A stretch of 62,587 nucleotides of DNA from a virus. The stretch's first letter is position 1; each line of letters opens with the position of its first letter. Below, one piece after another: positions 41,665 to 49,774 of the stretch. The position numbers and the translations under genes were made by a program. The notes below the pieces were generated by a model that was given only the letters and a program-made list of their open reading frames with translations, did no database searches and was not told the DNA's origin. The stretch is from positions 1 to 62,587 of the IMG/VR virus record IMGVR_UViG_3300025679_000008. One strand, 5' to 3'.

Positions 41665-44408
41665 TGCGCTGGCTGCGGATAGCAGCGGCCGCGCTCCTGG
41701 GCGCCTGCGTGGCGCGGGCCCAGGTTGTAGTCCCGATCACCGTCACCAAGGCCTCGGGTACGAACGTACTCAACGGGCCGATCGTCATCCAGCCCAGCGG
41801 CACGGGCCTGCAGGCTGGCGTCGGGGCCACGGTTGATTTCACAGGCGCCACACTGTTGGGATTTCCAGGGGGCGGTACCGTGAACACCTTCTCGGCCGGG
41901 ACACTGTCTCCGCTCTTCACTACTAGCGTAGCGAATCCCACGACGGCGCCGGCACTGACATTCAACGCTTCCACCGCTGCTCAAAATGCCGTCCTGGTAG
42001 GCCCTGTCAGCGGCGGCACAGGAGCATACAGCTTCCGGCTTCTACAAGCTGCGGACATCCCGTCGCTATCCTACCAGCCCCTCGCCACGAACCTGACCAG
42101 CCTCGCCGGCCTGTCCTACGCCTCCCTGTCCTTCGTGAAGATGAGCGCGGCCGGCACGTTCTCCCTGGATACAAACACCTACCTGACCTCCAGCACGGGC
42201 GTCTCGTCGATCGCCGGGACGGCAAATCAGATTACCGCCTCTGGTTCCACCGGCTCGGTCACGCTCGCGCTCGCGTCGCCACTCCTCGCTCCCGGACTGA
42301 TAGAGCACACCAACGGCGGCAGCACGACGCCTTCCAGTGTATTTGCCGGAGCTACGACGACCGGCCTTTATTGGGCCAACCCCGGCATAGGGTTCACAGT
42401 GGCCGCAACGAGCATCGGCACTATGACGTCGACCGGCTTGAACGGCATGGCTGTAGGAGCGACGACGGCGAGCACGGGAGCGTTCACGAGCCTGTCAGCG
42501 TCGAGCGGGCTCACCGTGTCGTCGGGGAATGTCGGCATCACGTCCGGCAATGAGACGATCACCGCCGGGAACCTGACTATTTCGGCAGGCACGATCTCCG
42601 CAACTGACGTCTTGACGGTAACCAGTGGCACGACCAACGAGCTTTCAGCAACTATTAACAATTCTTCCACTGTTTCTAGTTTCACCGGGAGCATTAATGC
42701 GGGTTTATTCACGGCGGCTCCTGCGTCTACGAACACCCAGAATTGGACAGCTGGAGCCTTTAATTCCTCTAGTTTGGGAATGGCCGCGGTTGTAGCCAGG
42801 GTGGGATCAAATAGCGCGGCAAGCGGCACCGTCACGATGGCAGCGGCCTCAGTCGCCGTATTTGCGTTTGGTAGCAGTTTAACGACCACAAATTTAATTG
42901 GGTTCTTCAATCCGAGCGGGGCATTAACAAGTACCTTTGGTTCAATTTACGGCGCCTATATCGGCGCGCAGACGGGGACGATTACGAACGCCGTCGGCAT
43001 CGCTGTCGCCACGCAAACCGGAGGGGGCACCGGCAACGCTGACATCATCTTCGGCACCGCAGTCACGCCGTCACTCCCCAGCGGCAACGTCGGCCTCTAC
43101 CAGCAGGATGCCTACGCGAACACCCTTGCAGGTATCACGAATTTCACGAGCGGCACCGCCTCAACGACGACCGGCACAGGCTCAGTCGTTGTCACGGGGG
43201 GCGTCGGCATCAGCGGCGCAGTCAACATCGGGACGACGCTGACTGCGACCGGCGGCGCGTCCTCGCTCGCCAACACGTCCATCGCGGGTGCCGCGGCCAC
43301 GACCGCGTTAACGATCACCCAGACGGCCCGCACGTCCGGTGTGCTCCCTTACGTCAAATATACCATCCCGACCGACACCGCCCAGACCGCCTCCACGGAG
43401 TCGCCTGGGATTCAGGGCGTCACCGGGACGCGGACTTGGGCCACCACGGGCACAGTTGCCCTCCAGCGCGAAATCTACTGGCCCGGCCCGACCTACGCCA
43501 GCGCCTCAGCCTCTCAGACCTTCACCGATGTTTTCAACACCTATTGGGACAAGCCGATTCAGGGGTCGAATGCGGTATTTACTCGGTCTCACACGCTGGG
43601 AGTTGTCGATTCTACGTCGGCGGCTTCGTCGATCACGGGCGCCGTCGTAATCGCTACCACGCTCGGCACGACGGCCACGAGCGTCGGAATTGGCGGGGGC
43701 AACATCAACGCAGGAGGCGGGATTACGGGGGCAACGGTAACATCGACTGGAGCGTTGACTGCAGGGGCGACGGCGATCACAGGAGCAGCAGCAACTACGG
43801 CCCTGACGATAACCCAGACCGCCCGGACCTCCGGCGTCCTTCCCTACATCAAATGGACGATCCCGACCGACACGGCCCAGACGGCTTCGACGGAATCTCC
43901 AGGCTTGCAGGTCGTGACCGGCACGAGGACCTGGGCGACGACAGGCACCGTTGCCCTCCAGCGCGAGAACTTCTTTGCGGGCCCCACCTACGCCAGCGCC
44001 TCAGCCTCTCAGACCTTCACCGATACCTTCACGCTCTATGCCACGCCGCCCGTCGCAGGAGCCAACGCCATCTTCACGCGCGGGCACACGCTCGGCATCG
44101 TGGACCCGACCAGCGCCGCAAGCGCGATCACCGGAGGCCTGGTGGTGGCAACGACGCTCGGCACGGCGGCAACGTCGGTCGGTATCGGCGGCGGCAATGT
44201 GAATGCCGGCGGAACGATCACTAGCGGTACCACGATTACCGCAGGATCTACGATCACCACGGCCGCCGGCGTGACTAACGCTGCCGGCGTCTGGAACCTT
44301 GGAGCCCTTCGCTCGAGCACCGCCCTCGTGACGTCCACAACCCAAGTCATTCAGATTGCCGTGGGCGGCACCCTCTTCTCGCTCATGACCTGCACAACCA
44401 ATCCTTGA
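41664..44408 (+). CDS. Fibre-like protein with N-terminal signal peptide (914 aa)
   Basis: Start ATG 41664 is fused to the previous stop. MRWLRIAAAALLGACVARA-Q is a signal peptide with a cleavage site after ARA. The body has the repeats of phage tail fibres: QAADIPSLSYQPLATNLTSL, VVVTGGVGISGAVNIG, and two 165-residue copies (see repeat entry). The C-terminus ends SLMTCTTNP. It resembles host-recognition fibres, but export across the inner membrane would not fit tail assembly; possibly the start is used differently or the protein is an exported decoy. The central stretch at 42660-42960 has lower GC. Confidence 0.72.
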   Translation: MRWLRIAAAALLGACVARAQVVVPITVTKASGTNVLNGPIVIQPSGTGLQAGVGATVDFTGATLLGFPGGGTVNTFSAGTLSPLFTTSVANPTTAPALTFNASTAAQNAVLVGPVSGGTGAYSFRLLQAADIPSLSYQPLATNLTSLAGLSYASLSFVKMSAAGTFSLDTNTYLTSSTGVSSIAGTANQITASGSTGSVTLALASPLLAPGLIEHTNGGSTTPSSVFAGATTTGLYWANPGIGFTVAATSIGTMTSTGLNGMAVGATTASTGAFTSLSASSGLTVSSGNVGITSGNETITAGNLTISAGTISATDVLTVTSGTTNELSATINNSSTVSSFTGSINAGLFTAAPASTNTQNWTAGAFNSSSLGMAAVVARVGSNSAASGTVTMAAASVAVFAFGSSLTTTNLIGFFNPSGALTSTFGSIYGAYIGAQTGTITNAVGIAVATQTGGGTGNADIIFGTAVTPSLPSGNVGLYQQDAYANTLAGITNFTSGTASTTTGTGSVVVTGGVGISGAVNIGTTLTATGGASSLANTSIAGAAATTALTITQTARTSGVLPYVKYTIPTDTAQTASTESPGIQGVTGTRTWATTGTVALQREIYWPGPTYASASASQTFTDVFNTYWDKPIQGSNAVFTRSHTLGVVDSTSAASSITGAVVIATTLGTTATSVGIGGGNINAGGGITGATVTSTGALTAGATAITGAAATTALTITQTARTSGVLPYIKWTIPTDTAQTASTESPGLQVVTGTRTWATTGTVALQRENFFAGPTYASASASQTFTDTFTLYATPPVAGANAIFTRGHTLGIVDPTSAASAITGGLVVATTLGTAATSVGIGGGNVNAGGTITSGTTITAGSTITTAAGVTNAAGVWNLGALRSSTALVTSTTQVIQIAVGGTLFSLMTCTTNP
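43281..44270 (+). repeat. 495-base direct duplication inside the fibre-like gene
   Basis: The region from 43281 is repeated from 43776 at a spacing of 495 bases (165 codons). Both copies encode I-[AT]-GAAATTALTITQTARTSG, PTDTAQTASTESPG, TRTWATTGTVALQRE, PTYASASASQTFTD and a TSVGIGGGN[IV]NAGG end. A 36-base run covering TYASASASQTFTD is identical in nucleotides. It looks like a recent internal duplication of a fibre domain. Confidence 0.85.
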
Positions 44409-44412
44409 TGCC

Positions 44413-44793
44413 ATGAAAATCATCGCCCTCCTAGTGGCGCTTCTCGCCACCACGCTGGCCTCGGCCGGCCAAACGACTGTCACCAACCCCACCGCGCCGC
44501 AAGCTGCCACGCAGTCCGCAGCCTACCCGTTCCAGATCGTATTCAACATCAATACAACCAACGGCGCGATCACCGCCCTCACGGCGACGGAGTACTTCCG
44601 TACCGATGTTACAGTCGGCGGAGTGGTCACGGCGCAGCCCCCGGCGCCCTTGGCGTTGAACCTCGACTTCCTAGGCACCGGCTCCAAGACGATCACCGTC
44701 CTCGGTCAGACGTTCACCTACGCCCAAGTGTGGACCGCTCTCAATGCCGTGCTCAATCAGGAGCGCACCGCGCAGGTTGCCGCAGGGCCTTAA
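44413..44793 (+). CDS. Exported hypothetical protein (126 aa)
   Basis: MKIIALLVALLATTLASAGQ is a Sec signal peptide, with a likely cleavage near ASA. The mature domain is about 105 residues, beta then helical (FQIVFNINTTNGAITALTATEYF, TITVLGQTFTYAQVWTALNAVLNQE). It lies 4 bases after the fibre-like gene. No known family. Third consecutive exported protein in the run. Confidence 0.7.
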   Translation: MKIIALLVALLATTLASAGQTTVTNPTAPQAATQSAAYPFQIVFNINTTNGAITALTATEYFRTDVTVGGVVTAQPPAPLALNLDFLGTGSKTITVLGQTFTYAQVWTALNAVLNQERTAQVAAGP

Positions 44794-44799
44794 TAGGTG

Positions 44800-44827
44800 T
44801 TGACGCATATATCGGCCTCCATATAGA
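44800..44827 (+). promoter_or_regulatory. Candidate sigma70-like promoter
   Basis: TTGACG at 44800-44805 and TATAGA at 44822-44827 are 16 bases apart. The predicted start of transcription lies a few bases before the ATG at 44836, which would give a nearly leaderless message. It sits in the 42-base gap after 44793. It might drive the lysis-linked genes downstream. Confidence 0.4.
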
Positions 44828-44835
44828 TCGCGGGA

Positions 44836-45276
44836 ATGATCCGATATATTGCTACCCTCGCGCTGGCCCTAACCCTGTCCTTCACCGCCCGCGCTGCCGA
44901 TACGGTCAAGCTGCGGGCCCTCGAGCTGAAGGATCTCTCGGTATCCTTCACGGATCCGACCACCGGACACCAGGTCTCGATCCCCGTTCACTACGCCGAC
45001 CTGGTGCGCCAGGTGCTGCTCACGGCGCCGGCCAACGGCCGCGGCACCGACGACGTGGTCCGCTCCGTCGAGGTCTGGGAGCCGATTAAGAAGATCATCG
45101 ACCAGAAGGGCACCCGGGTCCTGCTCTCGGATTCCGACTACCAGTTTCTCCTCCAGCACATCAACGGCTTCAACTGGGGCGGAGCGCCCGACATCCAGGA
45201 GACGATCGCCGACTTCATCAAGTACGTGCGCGGCCTGAAAGAGGCTGAGTTTCCCGTGTCTGATCCCAAGACCTGA
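44836..45276 (+). CDS. Exported hypothetical protein (146 aa)
   Basis: MIRYIATLALALTLSFTARA-A is a signal peptide with cleavage after ARA. The mature protein is helical-beta: KLRALELKDLSVSFTD, HQVSIPVHYADLVRQVLLTAP and VLLSDSDYQFLLQHINGFN. I do not recognise the family. It precedes a membrane protein and a lipoprotein, so may interact with the periplasmic lysis components. Confidence 0.7.
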   Translation: MIRYIATLALALTLSFTARAADTVKLRALELKDLSVSFTDPTTGHQVSIPVHYADLVRQVLLTAPANGRGTDDVVRSVEVWEPIKKIIDQKGTRVLLSDSDYQFLLQHINGFNWGGAPDIQETIADFIKYVRGLKEAEFPVSDPKT

Positions 45277-45279
45277 GCC

Positions 45280-45480
45280 ATGAACTCCAACCAGCTCCGC
45301 ATCGCCGCAATGGCCGTCTACTTCGTGATTGGTGTCCTCGTTGCGTTGAACGTGCTCACCGAGAAGCAGGGCTTCGAGATCCTGGCGGCCGCGGTCGGCG
45401 CCAAGGAGTTTGGCCAGCAATACCTCACGCCGGCCACCAACCAGCGCACGCCGGACGTTGTACCGCCTAAGGCGCCCTGA
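45280..45480 (+). CDS. Small membrane protein (66 aa)
   Basis: One hydrophobic segment spans residues 8-26 (IAAMAVYFVIGVLVALNVL); the remaining C-terminus (EKQGFEILAAAVGAKEFGQQY) contains a second weakly hydrophobic helix. The size and location fit a class II holin or a small antiholin. Three bases separate it from the preceding gene. Assignment is by position and topology. Confidence 0.6.
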   Translation: MNSNQLRIAAMAVYFVIGVLVALNVLTEKQGFEILAAAVGAKEFGQQYLTPATNQRTPDVVPPKAP

Positions 45481-45490
45481 TCCCTTCCTC

Positions 45491-45904
45491 ATGAAAATCA
45501 AAACCATGCTAGTCCTCGCCGGGAGCCTCGTGCTCGTCGGCTGCGCCGGTATCGCCGCCGCCGAGTCCATCAAGGCCGTCTCCGAGATTGCCGCCACCAA
45601 TGCCGTCCAGAACGGCGACCTGACCGCGGCCCAGCTCTCGACGCTGGCCACGGATCTCGCCGCCCTCCCCCAGACGCCGCTCCCCACCGCGGACAACAAG
45701 CTGATCGCCGGCATCATCACGCAGGCCACGAAGCACAAGGCGGCCACGCCGACCGATGCGTCGGTGGTTGACGCGCTCAACGGTGTGCTCGGGGATATCC
45801 AGGGCAGCCGGCCGCCGACTCCCGCCGACGGCATCGCCTGGGCGAACCTTCAAGACGCCGTGCTAGGCTTCAAGAAGGCCGGTACGTTGCTCGCCACGCC
45901 GTAA
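45491..45904 (+). CDS. Small lipoprotein (137 aa)
   Basis: MKIKTMLVLAGSLVLVGC carries a lipobox LVGC with the acylated cysteine at position 18; the next residue is Ala, which favours the outer membrane. The mature region is helical and Ala/Thr-rich. In phages small outer-membrane lipoproteins next to lysis genes are often o-spanins, though the length is longer than usual and no partner i-spanin is overlapping. Alternative: superinfection exclusion lipoprotein. Confidence 0.7.
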   Translation: MKIKTMLVLAGSLVLVGCAGIAAAESIKAVSEIAATNAVQNGDLTAAQLSTLATDLAALPQTPLPTADNKLIAGIITQATKHKAATPTDASVVDALNGVLGDIQGSRPPTPADGIAWANLQDAVLGFKKAGTLLATP

Positions 45905-45905
45905 G

Positions 45906-46685
45906 GTGCCGGCATCGCCGCTCACGCTTCTTTGCGCCCGGCTCCAGGCGAAAGCCTACGATCCGGGCTTTTTAGCGACTGGTATACAGGATCTCAGCGA
46001 GTTTGGGCTGACCAAGACCCACACTATTTGGGCAGACGATCCGAGGGTTGGAAAGGTCCGCCACGGGCATATCAGCATGGCCGCGTTTGGCGTCACCGGC
46101 ATCCGCGTCTTCTGGACCTTTGACGGCACCCTGGTCCCCAAGGGATCCTTCGTGGAGTGGTTAGATGACTTCGATGTGTTCCTGGTGGCGAGTCCCTGGA
46201 ACCCCGGAGACCGTGTCCACCGGGGCATGCTGCGGTTTTTCCAGAGCATGAGCGTGGTCGACGACGCCACGGGGGTTGAGCTCCCCATCCTGGACTTCAT
46301 TGCGGCCAATCCTGGGCTCGCCAAGGGGGCCATCTACACCGGCCATAGCCTTGGGACCTTCACGGCGACATGCGCCTGCCTGGAGGGTTCCGGGGGCGCC
46401 CTGATCCTCTTCGCGCCGCCCAGGCCTGGGGACAAGCCCTTCCGGGAGTCGGTGTTCAATGCTCTGCGGGACGCCGGCGGGATCCTCGAGAGCTACGCCA
46501 ACCCCAACGACGCGGTCCCCAGGGTGCCGATCACCCTCAACTACCCCTGGCACTTCTTCGACTTCTGGCCGGTCGTCGACTCGACCCATCTGCGGCCGGA
46601 TCTTGTGGATCCTCCCATCCCCTCGGACTGGGCCTCGAGCCATCACATGCCCAACTACCTGGCGCTCCTCGAGGCGATGCCCTGA
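45906..46685 (+). CDS. Lipase class 3-like alpha/beta hydrolase (259 aa)
   Basis: The fungal-type class 3 lipase plan is visible: TFDGT (71-75, oxyanion region), VHRGMLRFF (104-112), GHSLG with the nucleophile S148, FAPPRPGD, NPNDAVPRVP with D202, and H246 or H247 in SSHHMPNYL. Those are the Ser-Asp-His triad elements in order. It has no signal peptide, so it would need holin or lysis to reach a membrane. GTG start at 45906, 1 base after the lipoprotein. Phage lipases of this class are rare; it could cut membrane or envelope lipids late in infection. Confidence 0.85.
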   Translation: MPASPLTLLCARLQAKAYDPGFLATGIQDLSEFGLTKTHTIWADDPRVGKVRHGHISMAAFGVTGIRVFWTFDGTLVPKGSFVEWLDDFDVFLVASPWNPGDRVHRGMLRFFQSMSVVDDATGVELPILDFIAANPGLAKGAIYTGHSLGTFTATCACLEGSGGALILFAPPRPGDKPFRESVFNALRDAGGILESYANPNDAVPRVPITLNYPWHFFDFWPVVDSTHLRPDLVDPPIPSDWASSHHMPNYLALLEAMP

Positions 46686-46687
46686 GA

Positions 46688-46705
46688 CTACGTCTTTTGA
46701 CGTAG
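46688..46705 (+). terminator. Hairpin after the lipase gene
   Basis: CTACGTC (46688-46694) pairs with GACGTAG (46699-46705) around TTTT. A five-T run begins 8 bases further on (46714-46718), too far for a classical terminator but possible for a weak one. It marks the boundary before the operator region. Confidence 0.45.
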
Positions 46706-46732
46706 CCGCCTAGTTTTTGCATCTTGCACGCC

Positions 46733-46792
46733 TGGGGTGAATACCCCATTGGTGGGGTATCTAAATGTCGCGCTCCCACGCACAATACCCCA
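46733..46792. promoter_or_regulatory. Operator-like cluster, second copy of TGGGGT-N4-ACCCCA
   Basis: TGGGGT-GAAT-ACCCCA (46733-46748) matches the site at 8295-8310 at 15 of 16 positions. It is followed by a half-site TGGGGTAT (46753-46760) and a complementary half-site ATACCCCA (46785-46792), which together form another inverted pair overlapping the start codon at 46765. A regulator binding here could block translation or transcription of the lysis-type gene that follows. Confidence 0.55.
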
Positions 46793-47199
46793 CGGAACGG
46801 GCGTACACGGAACGGGCGTACGAGGCCGGGGTCGTTCGTCGCATGATAGGATCGCGCGGATTCCTGTGGGTCCTGGGCGCCGTCGGAATGGTATTCCTGA
46901 CACTTCTCGCGCTCGGGGCCGAGGCTTGGGTCCAGAAGCAGGCGGCCCTCGCGCCGGAGATCGTCGCTGCCAAGGCCGACGTGGACACCCTGAAGGTGGC
47001 CGTGAACGTCCTCAAGAACCAGTCCGATGCCCACACCAGCCTTCTATCCCAGTCGGCCATCGAGCAGGCCCGGGCGGCCGCCCTACAGGAGAGGATCTTC
47101 ACCGCCATCAAGGGTGTCAGCGACGGCGTTCATGCCCTGGACGTGAAGATCGCCACGGTCGACCAGAAGGTCGATGACTTGAAGGACCAGCGGAAGTAG
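46765..47199 (+). CDS. Membrane-anchored coiled-coil protein (144 aa)
   Basis: A transmembrane helix at about 32-53 (GFLWVLGAVGMVFLTLLALGA) is followed by a long periplasmic helix with heptads (DVDTLKVAVNVLKNQSD, VDQKVDDLKDQ). This is the topology of an i-spanin or a pinholin-like regulator. The ATG at 46765 lies inside the operator cluster, with GGTGGGG as a possible ribosome-binding site. It probably spans the envelope during lysis. Confidence 0.65.
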   Translation: MSRSHAQYPTERAYTERAYEAGVVRRMIGSRGFLWVLGAVGMVFLTLLALGAEAWVQKQAALAPEIVAAKADVDTLKVAVNVLKNQSDAHTSLLSQSAIEQARAAALQERIFTAIKGVSDGVHALDVKIATVDQKVDDLKDQRK

Positions 47200-47232
47200 G
47201 GAACCAGCGCCCGGCCGGGCGTACAAAGGGGG

Positions 47233-47454
47233 ATGCTCACCCTTGCCGATATCAGCGGCCGAGATGTCGGCTCGCTCCTCATCCAGCTCCTTATCGCCGG
47301 CGTGGTCTTCTACCTGGTGGTGTGGCTGATCGGCTGGATCGGGATCCCGGCGCCCGTCGACAAGGTCATCAAGGCGATCATCGGGATCGCTCTGGTCATC
47401 TACCTGGTGAACGTCCTGGCCGGCCTAGGCGGCCATGCCTTCATCCACTGGTAA
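47233..47454 (+). CDS. Two-helix holin-like protein (73 aa)
   Basis: Residues 14-36 (GSLLIQLLIAGVVFYLVVWLI) and 45-65 (KAIIGIALVIYLVNVLAGLG) form two transmembrane helices, with the linker IPAPVDK and the end HAFIHW matching a recognisable small phage membrane family. Consistent with a class II holin. The final 14 bases overlap the convergent helicase gene. It is the last gene of the late block. Confidence 0.75.
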   Translation: MLTLADISGRDVGSLLIQLLIAGVVFYLVVWLIGWIGIPAPVDKVIKAIIGIALVIYLVNVLAGLGGHAFIHW

Positions 47455-49243
47455 GCTCGCGGTCCCTGAGGTCAGCCAGGCGCAGCTCGGTAGCCATCGA
47501 GGCCTCCTCCCTGGTGAGGTCCCGGACGTCCTCCATCGCCACCCCCAGCTTCCGCAGGAAGTTGAGCTGCCGCGGTGACCCCAAGTTGTCGCCCAGGCGC
47601 TTCAGGATCTTGACCGTCCAGGCCCGGGCGTGACCCCGGTACTTGATCGCGGAGGTATCGACGCCCTGCTCATGCAGGAAGCGCAGCTGCCCCTCAGTCG
47701 CCGGCAGTTGGTCCCATTCCGTAGCAGGCTCCCACAGGGCCAATTCCGTGTCTCCCAGGCCCGTCGCCAGAGCGAGGGGATCAAAGACCTGGGCCATCTT
47801 GTTCTGGTGCTTCCTGGCGGCATTGGCGAGGCCTACCAGTAGGTCCCTGGTTGCCTCGACCTCGAGATCCAGGAGGTCGGTGGCCTTGGAGGTATCGGCC
47901 GCCTTCATGAGATCCCGGACCTCAGGCCTGCCGGTCACGAACTCCACGGGGCTTGCCAGGTCGGCACGGTGCCAGAGGAAGTCGAGGATCAGCATGTTCG
48001 GCTTGGCCGACGCGGCGATCGCCGCCACGCGCTCGGCGGCCGTCTGCAGCCCGTCGATGACACCAGGGAGCACTCGAGTCCCGCGGCCGTAGGCCTGCTT
48101 TATGAGGCTCAGGATCTTGGTCACCCGGAGCATGCAGCAGCAGTCGACGTCTGGGATGTCGACGCCCTCTGTCATGAGCATTGCGTTGCAGGCCACGGAT
48201 CCAGGGCCCGCGGCCCGGAACGCTGCCATCTTCTCCGCGCGGTCCTCGCAGTAGCCGGAGATGAAGGTAGCATTCATGCCCTCGCGCTGCAGTGCGGCCG
48301 CGAGCTGCTTGGCCGAGTCGACGGACGGAAGCCAGATGATCGTCTTCCGGTCCCTGGCCTCGATCGCAACCTGGCGCGCGATCTCGCCCAGGAGCGGATT
48401 CAGGCGCTCGGCAATCTGCTTCGCATCGAGATCCTTTCCGGACATCTCGACGGTGGACATGTCGATCTTGAGCGGGAGCGTCTTCACCAGCGGCCGCACC
48501 AGGTACCCGTCCAGGACCGCCTCCTTGAGGCCGTAGCTGAAGGCCCGGACCTGGAAGAACCGGCCCAGGCTGCGGCCGTCGCCGCGGTCCGGCGTGGCCG
48601 TCACGCCCAGGATCTTCGCCTTGTGCTTAAACGGGACGCCAGGCTCCGGCATCCGCCAGGACTCCTCGAGCGAACATTCCCCAAAGTGGAAGTAGCAACA
48701 GATCTTCTGGTATCCCGGCGCCATGATCCGGTGGGCCTCGTCCACGATGACCAGGGCGAAGTGATCGTCTGGAAACCCGAGTAGCCTGGCGTCCTTCTGC
48801 AAGGTCTGGATCGACGCCACCACAACCATAGCGTCCAGACTCGCGCGGTTCTCCGCCTTCTCGAGATCCGACTCGAGGCCTGTGAACTTCATGAGCTTCT
48901 CCTGGGCCTGGCCGAGCAGCTCGTCGTTGTGAGCCAGGATGAGGACACGGCCGCCGCGCTTGACGACGGCCGCGGTGACCAGGCTGAAGAGAGCGGTCTT
49001 GCCCGTGCCGGTGGCCGCCTCCCCGAGCTGCCGGCTGTAGTCCTTCCAGCCGGCCTCGACCTTGTTGAACTGCGTGACCTGGTAGTCGCGGATCTCGATG
49101 CCCTCGGGCATCGGAAGATCTATGCCGTCGAAGTCCTCGATCGCGGCCGCAGCCGGCTCGACGGCCGGTTCCAGGCCCATGAGGCGCTGCCCTGCAGGGG
49201 TAAGGCCCTGGACGCCCTGGGGCGGTAGATACAGCCGGATCAC
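47441..49243 (-). CDS. SF2 helicase, DEAH-box (600 aa)
   Basis: Motif I AATGTGKTA at 76-84, motif II VDEAH at 168-172, motif III GVTATPDRGDG at about 212-222, and motif VI-like QAYGRGTRVLPG at about 388-399 define a superfamily 2 helicase of the DEAD/DEAH type similar to RecG or type I restriction helicase cores, followed by about 200 residues of C-terminal helical sequence. GTG start 49243 is adjacent to the upstream stop. It probably remodels replication or recombination forks. It is convergent with the holin-like gene. Confidence 0.85.
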   Translation of the reverse strand: MIRLYLPPQGVQGLTPAGQRLMGLEPAVEPAAAAIEDFDGIDLPMPEGIEIRDYQVTQFNKVEAGWKDYSRQLGEAATGTGKTALFSLVTAAVVKRGGRVLILAHNDELLGQAQEKLMKFTGLESDLEKAENRASLDAMVVVASIQTLQKDARLLGFPDDHFALVIVDEAHRIMAPGYQKICCYFHFGECSLEESWRMPEPGVPFKHKAKILGVTATPDRGDGRSLGRFFQVRAFSYGLKEAVLDGYLVRPLVKTLPLKIDMSTVEMSGKDLDAKQIAERLNPLLGEIARQVAIEARDRKTIIWLPSVDSAKQLAAALQREGMNATFISGYCEDRAEKMAAFRAAGPGSVACNAMLMTEGVDIPDVDCCCMLRVTKILSLIKQAYGRGTRVLPGVIDGLQTAAERVAAIAASAKPNMLILDFLWHRADLASPVEFVTGRPEVRDLMKAADTSKATDLLDLEVEATRDLLVGLANAARKHQNKMAQVFDPLALATGLGDTELALWEPATEWDQLPATEGQLRFLHEQGVDTSAIKYRGHARAWTVKILKRLGDNLGSPRQLNFLRKLGVAMEDVRDLTREEASMATELRLADLRDRELTSG

Positions 49244-49774
49244 CTACTGGAAGAAGCCCGAGGCGATCGGGTCCAGGTATAGGTTCTCGGCGCGCTGCGC
49301 GTAGTCCCGATCGGCTTCCGTGATGCGGCCGCGCTTGAAGTTGCCGTAGCCCACCTTCCAGATCAGCGCGAAGATATAGGCGGTCCGCGGGGTCTCGAGC
49401 GTCTCCATGCGATCCATGATCCAGGAGGCGTGCTCCTGGAGCACACGCTGCGCCTCTGTCCAATTACGCCAGCTGCGCTCGGAGTACGGCATGTTCTCCT
49501 TGCTGTACTGGTGCCAGGTCGAGGCCTTCATCTGCCAGGGGCCGCGCTCGCCGTCACGGCCGACAGTGCGGCCGTCCCAATCCTCGACCTTGTCGATCGC
49601 CTTCAGGAGGTACTTGGTACTGAGCAGGCGGTAGGACGCCGGCGCCGGCCGCATGAGATCGAGATCTCGGGCGTACGCCGGCTTCGGGAGGAACGTGAGG
49701 ATGACGAATACGACAAGCGCGATCGTCATTACCTCGAGGATGTAACCTAGGTTTTCGGTGCTCATGGGTTTCAT
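49244..49774 (-). CDS. Transglycosylase-like endolysin with signal anchor (176 aa)
   Basis: The ATG 49774 is chosen because it overlaps the upstream stop (ATGA). A hydrophobic segment at about 11-34 (YILEVMTIALVVFVILTFLPKPAYA) is a signal peptide or signal-anchor. The body has AIDKVEDWDGRTVG and GERGPWQMKASTWHQYS, matching the lysozyme-like/SLT pattern with E64 as likely catalytic acid and a GPWQ motif. Such phage enzymes cleave peptidoglycan. Its presence in the early leftward operon, far from the holin, is unusual. Confidence 0.75.
   Translation of the reverse strand: MKPMSTENLGYILEVMTIALVVFVILTFLPKPAYARDLDLMRPAPASYRLLSTKYLLKAIDKVEDWDGRTVGRDGERGPWQMKASTWHQYSKENMPYSERSWRNWTEAQRVLQEHASWIMDRMETLETPRTAYIFALIWKVGYGNFKRGRITEADRDYAQRAENLYLDPIASGFFQ

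Noticed and set aside
41655-44408. Start of the fibre-like gene nine bases earlier
   Set aside because: The ATG at 41664 overlaps the previous stop and begins a canonical signal peptide; the earlier codon is inside the upstream gene.
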